Of a stretch of 64,000 nt of DNA, positions 63,728 to 64,000 are shown one piece after another. The stretch is taken from assembly GCA_031409515.1 (NCBI GenBank), contig JANNXJ010000037.1:1-64000 (forward strand), read 5' to 3'. The notes under the pieces were generated by a model, which did not search any database, was not told the DNA's origin, and saw nothing but the letters and a program-made list of their open reading frames with translations. Made by a program: the position numbers and the translations under genes. The stretch is from SHZI01 sp031409515. GTDB lineage: Bacteria; Pseudomonadota; Gammaproteobacteria; Steroidobacterales; GCA-2729495. Numbering within the stretch: position 1 is the first letter of the stretch; each line of letters starts with the position of its first letter.

Positions 63728-64000
63728 GTGCGGATCGACATCATTCTCGAAGCAGGCCTGCCAGCCACCCGCGTGGCTGCGCTGGCCGTGCAGGCCGAGC
63801 GCTATGGCATCCAGACCCTCTGGGTGTCCAGCTTTCCCTCCCGCCGTGACCCGGTGCCGGCGCTCACGCTGGCCAGCCAGGCCACCAGCCGCATCCGGCT
63901 GGGCACGCTGCCGCTCAGCCCCTACGAGGTTCACCCGCTGCGCATTGCCGACGGGTTGCTGACCTTGAACGAGCTGTCGGCGGGCCGCTCGTCCGTCCTC
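63728..64000 (+). CDS. LLM-class flavin-dependent oxidoreductase (truncated)
   Basis: 91 codons to the end of the window, from a GTG at 63728, 4 bp after the MetE-like stop. RIDIILEAGLPATRVAALAVQAERYGIQTLWVSSFP and RIRLGTLPLSPYEVHPLRIA match luciferase-like monooxygenases of F420 or FMN type. Probably co-transcribed with the MetE-like gene. Confidence 0.8.
   Translation, partial: MRIDIILEAGLPATRVAALAVQAERYGIQTLWVSSFPSRRDPVPALTLASQATSRIRLGTLPLSPYEVHPLRIADGLLTLNELSAGRSSVL

Overview
The window reads as chromosome of a high-GC gammaproteobacterium. The evidence is gene order: accB-accC-prmA-DUF3426-fis-purH-purD, cutA-dsbD-tlpA-aroQ, rhlB next to trxA-rho, a CIRCE-controlled groESL, gspA-gspB, and the proteobacterial glucokinase and gshA types. 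No rRNA, CRISPR array or prophage was seen, and a species cannot be named from the sequence alone.

Layout. Bases 286-5025 are one IS1595-family transposon. It has 25-bp inverted ends, an exact 8-bp target duplication (CATTTTGG), a DDE transposase and about 3.7 kb of cargo: a DUF5343 protein, a solitary PemK/MazF-like protein, a probable small RNA with its own promoter and terminator, a four-gene leftward operon under a likely ribbon-helix-helix autorepressor, a tRNA-like gene and a second weaker tRNA-like fold. It sits between divergent remnants or homologues of flhC and flhD. Then follow a YadG/YadH-type ABC exporter, a fused fatty-acid-kinase-like protein (FakA+FakB), gspB-gspA, ispA, and three mevalonate-pathway genes (mvaD, a phosphomevalonate-kinase-like gene, mvaS). 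From 16.4 to 31.3 kb lie a DUF4399 lipoprotein, fadE, mdh, a GGDEF/EAL protein, a receiver-OmpA-like fusion, gshA and redox enzymes. From 31.4 to 44 kb toxin-antitoxin modules (VapBC-like, MazEF-like, AbrB-PIN, ParE-type) alternate with glk, cysQ, yrfG, rhlB, trxA and rho; one attC-like palindrome lies among them. From 44.1 to 58 kb is conserved core: purine synthesis, fis, prmA, acetyl-CoA carboxylase, aroQ, periplasmic thiol-redox genes and groESL. The right end has an Omp85-like protein, an S9 peptidase lipoprotein, a MetE-like protein and a truncated LLM oxidoreductase.

Signals that cross gene boundaries. (1) A REP-like palindrome family occurs at eight places, nearly always at gene 3' ends, and its TAG supplies the stop codon of seven genes. 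(2) At least seven genes have a -10-like hexamer ending 6-8 nt before the start codon and no Shine-Dalgarno sequence, which suggests leaderless transcripts; two divergent pairs have starts separated by only 20 bp. (3) Rho carries a Gly/Asn-rich N-terminal extension and neighbouring RhlB a Gly/Arg-rich tail, both likely disordered.
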